Below are positions 15,695-17,669 of a stretch of DNA of 17,669 nucleotides, piece by piece. The translations under genes and the position numbers were made by a program. Positions within the stretch are counted from its first letter, which is position 1; every line of letters starts with the position of its first letter. The stretch is from an uncultured bacterium (GTDB lineage Bacteria; Patescibacteriota; Minisyncoccia; Phycocordibacterales; UBA918): NCBI GenBank assembly GCA_903839715.1, contig CAIMDH010000008.1, positions 1 to 17,669 on the forward strand, in the 5' to 3' direction. The notes under the pieces are model-generated. The model did not search any database. It saw only the letters and a program-made list of their open reading frames with translations, and was not told the origin of the DNA.

Positions 15695-16867
15695 ATGAAT
15701 AAACAAGTTTTTATAATTATCGGCTCTGTCATTGTCCTGATATTGCTTGCGGTGTGGGTGTACCTACTATTTTTTGGAACAGCTGATACGGCTGACGATG
15801 TTTTTGCTAACCTCGGTCTAAACGGGGAAGAGGATACCACTATTGTAGTAGCGCCAATTGTTGAAGAAGAACAACCGTTGGTCAATATGGAACGTCCAAA
15901 ACTACGTCAACTCACCACCAAGCCAGTAGCTGGTTTTAATGAAGTTCAACACACCGCAAGTAGTACTCCGGTACTATACTATGCTGAAATGGGAACAGGA
16001 CATATCTATACCATTAACCTCCAAAGCGGTGAAGAGGTGCGTATCTCAGGAACAACCATCGCTCAGGCCAATGAAGCATTATTCTCACACGACGGCGCTA
16101 CAGTGGCTATCGCTTCTTTTAGTAACACTAAAAATCGCCCTCTAGTTGCTGGATTTCTTAGTACCACCACAGGAGCTTTTTCTGAAAAGTTTACTAAGAC
16201 AGTCTATGATTTTAGTCTAACCGACAGTCATGATGTACTCTACACTACAAGCGATTCGCAGGGTCTAACTGGCTACGCAACTGATTTGGACACCAGTAAA
16301 CAGAAGACTATTTTTAGTATTCCTTTTACTGACGCCACTATTCAGTGGGGAAGTACCACTGAATCAAGTCATTATATATACCCTAAAACATCATATGCAT
16401 TGGAAGGGTTTTTGTATGAAGCTAAAAACAATACCTTTACCCGTCTTCCTGTACAAGGCTTCAACTTTGCAGCTCTAGCTAACGAATCAATCATTCTCTA
16501 CAACGCCTCTACCAACCAAAAAATCCAAAGTTATATTTATGATCGTGAAAATAAGAAATCGGAACCTTTTGATGCGCCTGTGCTTCCAGAAAAATGTTTT
16601 ATGCCAGAAACCGGAATGGAGTTTATTTGTGCCTACGAATCAACAGCAATTACGTATGAGTTTCCCGAAAACTGGTATCGTGGTCTGACTAATTTTAAAG
16701 ACACTCTCTGGCTTCTTAATGGCTCTAGTATGACTGCCGAGTCATTATTTAATACAAATGAAAGTGGTCGCGAGATTGACAGTATTAAGATACTATTCAA
16801 TACTTTTGGAACTGCCCTCTACTTTATTAACAAAAATGATAATACCCTCTGGATGTATGAAATCTAA
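15695..16867 (+). CDS. Membrane-anchored beta-propeller-like protein
   Basis: The product has 390 residues: a short N-terminal anchor (5-27), an acidic linker (about 30-70, EEEQPL) and an extracytoplasmic domain from about 85 to 390. The domain shows repeating units of the type 'hydrophobic strand - T/S-rich turn - strand' (VLYYAEMGTGHIYTINLQSG, VAIASFSNT, VLYTTSDSQG, HYIYPKTSYALEGFLYEA, ILYNASTNQKIQSYIYDREN, TALYFINKNDNTLWMYEI), as in WD40/TolB-type propellers. Two Cys (in EKCFMPETGMEFICAYE) may form a disulfide. It sits in the operon 3 nt after the secreted beta protein, and its last 11 nt overlap the following pilin-like gene. Probable role: scaffold or binding protein on the outer face of the secretion system. 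The fold is my reading of the pattern, not a family match. Confidence 0.7.
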   Translation: MNKQVFIIIGSVIVLILLAVWVYLLFFGTADTADDVFANLGLNGEEDTTIVVAPIVEEEQPLVNMERPKLRQLTTKPVAGFNEVQHTASSTPVLYYAEMGTGHIYTINLQSGEEVRISGTTIAQANEALFSHDGATVAIASFSNTKNRPLVAGFLSTTTGAFSEKFTKTVYDFSLTDSHDVLYTTSDSQGLTGYATDLDTSKQKTIFSIPFTDATIQWGSTTESSHYIYPKTSYALEGFLYEAKNNTFTRLPVQGFNFAALANESIILYNASTNQKIQSYIYDRENKKSEPFDAPVLPEKCFMPETGMEFICAYESTAITYEFPENWYRGLTNFKDTLWLLNGSSMTAESLFNTNESGREIDSIKILFNTFGTALYFINKNDNTLWMYEI

Positions 16868-17630
16868 AACTCTACTACCACTTTTTGTCTTCTTACTACT
16901 ACTTGCCCCGGTAGTTACCTTGGCACAATTCAAACCTCTGGTAGGAATACCGGGTATTACCGACCCAAATGCGGACTTTAATACCTACATCAATACACTT
17001 TATGCAATCTCGATTAGTGTAGCTGGACTTGTTGCAGTGATTAAGATAATTGTGGCCGGTGTAAAATGGATGCTTTCAGACCTAGTTACGAGTAAACAAG
17101 ACGCAAAGAGCGACATCCAAGGTGCCCTCATTGGTCTCCTTATTATCCTTTCAGCTGTACTGATACTCGAAGTAATCAACCCGCAACTTACCCAAACCAA
17201 ACTCTTTTTAGCGCCGGTAGATGCAGTACCTGGGGCAGGGAATGCTTCTGTTCCAAGGCCTGTACCTCCAACAACTCCACTTCCTCCTCCGGTCTTACCT
17301 ATATATGAAGAAATTACAACGTGTCCAAATAGTACTTCTACTTTTTCCGGATTTGATTGTTCCGCTGCGAAAGCAGCTTGTACTGCGAAGAACGGGAGGG
17401 AGGGATCCACTTTAATGGCTTCTAAATTTAAGTGTATCTTAGGTGAAAATACAACTGTATATTGTAAAGAAATACCTAATCCTGCAGATCCAACAGGAGA
17501 AACTATACCTGATTGTAATGCAACAAGATTAATCTGTGAAGCAGCTGGCACATCTCCGGTCACAAAACCAGGAACATACACAAAACTAAATGATAATGAA
17601 TGGAAAGCTAACTGCTACAGACCATTCTAG
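16857..17630 (+). CDS. VirB2/TrbC-like two-TM pilin candidate with eight-Cys C-terminal domain
   Basis: The product has 257 residues. A Sec leader (about 5-20, cleavage after TLA at 23) is followed by a TrbC/VirB2-like core: a span at 48-70 (SVAGLVAVIKIIVAGVKWM), a short charged loop with SKQDAKSDIQGA (79-90) and a second span at 91-106 ending in INPQL. After a Pro-rich linker (123-148) comes a C-terminal domain of about 105 residues with eight Cys (156, 168, 175, 193, 203, 220, 227, 253), presumably four disulfides. Ordinary VirB2 pilins end soon after the second span, so the tail is an addition. The ATG at 16857 overlaps the upstream gene by 11 nt, implying translational coupling; earlier in-frame ATGs (from 16758) lie inside that gene and would spoil the leader. 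It is last in the cluster, followed by a terminator. An integral-membrane T4SS protein that is not the pilin is the main alternative. Confidence 0.72.
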   Translation: MKSKTLLPLFVFLLLLAPVVTLAQFKPLVGIPGITDPNADFNTYINTLYAISISVAGLVAVIKIIVAGVKWMLSDLVTSKQDAKSDIQGALIGLLIILSAVLILEVINPQLTQTKLFLAPVDAVPGAGNASVPRPVPPTTPLPPPVLPIYEEITTCPNSTSTFSGFDCSAAKAACTAKNGREGSTLMASKFKCILGENTTVYCKEIPNPADPTGETIPDCNATRLICEAAGTSPVTKPGTYTKLNDNEWKANCYRPF

Positions 17631-17644
17631 AACTGCTAAAAATA

Positions 17645-17669
17645 AAAACCGCACAGCCCTAGCTGTGCG
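17645..17669 (+). terminator. Terminator hairpin at the end of the T4SS cluster, cut by window end
   Basis: AAAA then CGCACAGC (17650-17657), loop CCTA, GCTGTGCG (17662-17669): an 8-bp perfect stem preceded by AAAAAC. By analogy with the terminator at 1043-1079, a T tract should follow just outside the window. Confidence 0.75.

Noticed and set aside
16758..16856. 33-codon extension of the VirB2-like gene
   Set aside because: It lies wholly within the upstream gene and would bury the signal peptide.
17000..17581. 193-residue minus-strand ORF
   Set aside because: Antisense shadow of the VirB2-like gene; no signal, motif or context supports it.
1..17669. UGA recoding as in Gracilibacteria/Absconditabacteria
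   Set aside because: Conserved Trp positions use TGG and no gene has in-frame TGA at conserved sites.

Overview
The window looks like a chromosomal segment from a Patescibacteria/CPR bacterium, probably of the Parcubacteria side. The evidence is indirect: genes are compact and of moderate GC, Shine-Dalgarno sequences are absent, and a standard set of housekeeping genes (comM, a LysM/M23 endopeptidase, uvrD, rsmA) sits beside a PrgI/VirB4/VirB6-type secretion cluster interleaved with family-specific secreted and membrane proteins. The code appears to be standard: TGG encodes Trp, TGA acts as stop, and no recoding is visible. No tRNA, rRNA, CRISPR array, transposase or integrase was recognised.

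Layout. (1) 1-435 has no credible ORF but contains several strong hairpins, and it runs straight into the middle of a ComM coding region at the Walker B strand. The ComM homology (448-1044) therefore lacks its N-terminal two thirds here. (2) A strong bidirectional terminator (1043-1079) separates comM from a convergent minus-strand LysM-LysM-M23 peptidase (1096-2229). (3) A divergent intergenic region leads to the UvrD/PcrA-type helicase (2523-4481). It is followed by a striking 27-bp perfect inverted repeat and then rsmA/ksgA (4630-5487), which has a readable promoter. (4) From 5563 to 17630 all genes run on the plus strand and form a type IV secretion (T4SS)-like cluster: an EF-hand-loop membrane protein, a secreted four-Cys protein, a VirB6/TrbL-like channel protein with a very long coiled-coil tail, a small unknown protein, a hairpin, a PrgI-family protein, a TraC/VirB4 N-terminal-domain protein, the VirB4 ATPase, two paralogous proteins sharing a novel N-terminal motif, two exported or anchored proteins, and a VirB2/TrbC-like two-TM pilin candidate fused to an eight-Cys tail. 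A terminator hairpin cut by the window end closes the block.

How the genes may work together. VirB4 would power assembly of the system, PrgI and VirB6-like would form the inner-membrane part, the VirB2/TrbC-like protein is the pilus-subunit candidate, and the exported Cys-containing, propeller-like and Ig-like proteins are candidates for an outer or cell-surface part suited to a cell envelope unlike that of proteobacteria. No relaxase or VirD4 coupling protein is visible within the window, so conjugation cannot be concluded; DNA uptake or attachment to a partner cell are alternatives.

A regulatory theme recurs: at five starts (rsmA 4630, 5563, prgI-like 10689, 13564, 14732) a -10-like hexamer ends only 6-8 nt before the ATG, so transcripts should be leaderless or nearly so. 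This pattern also corrects several start sites.
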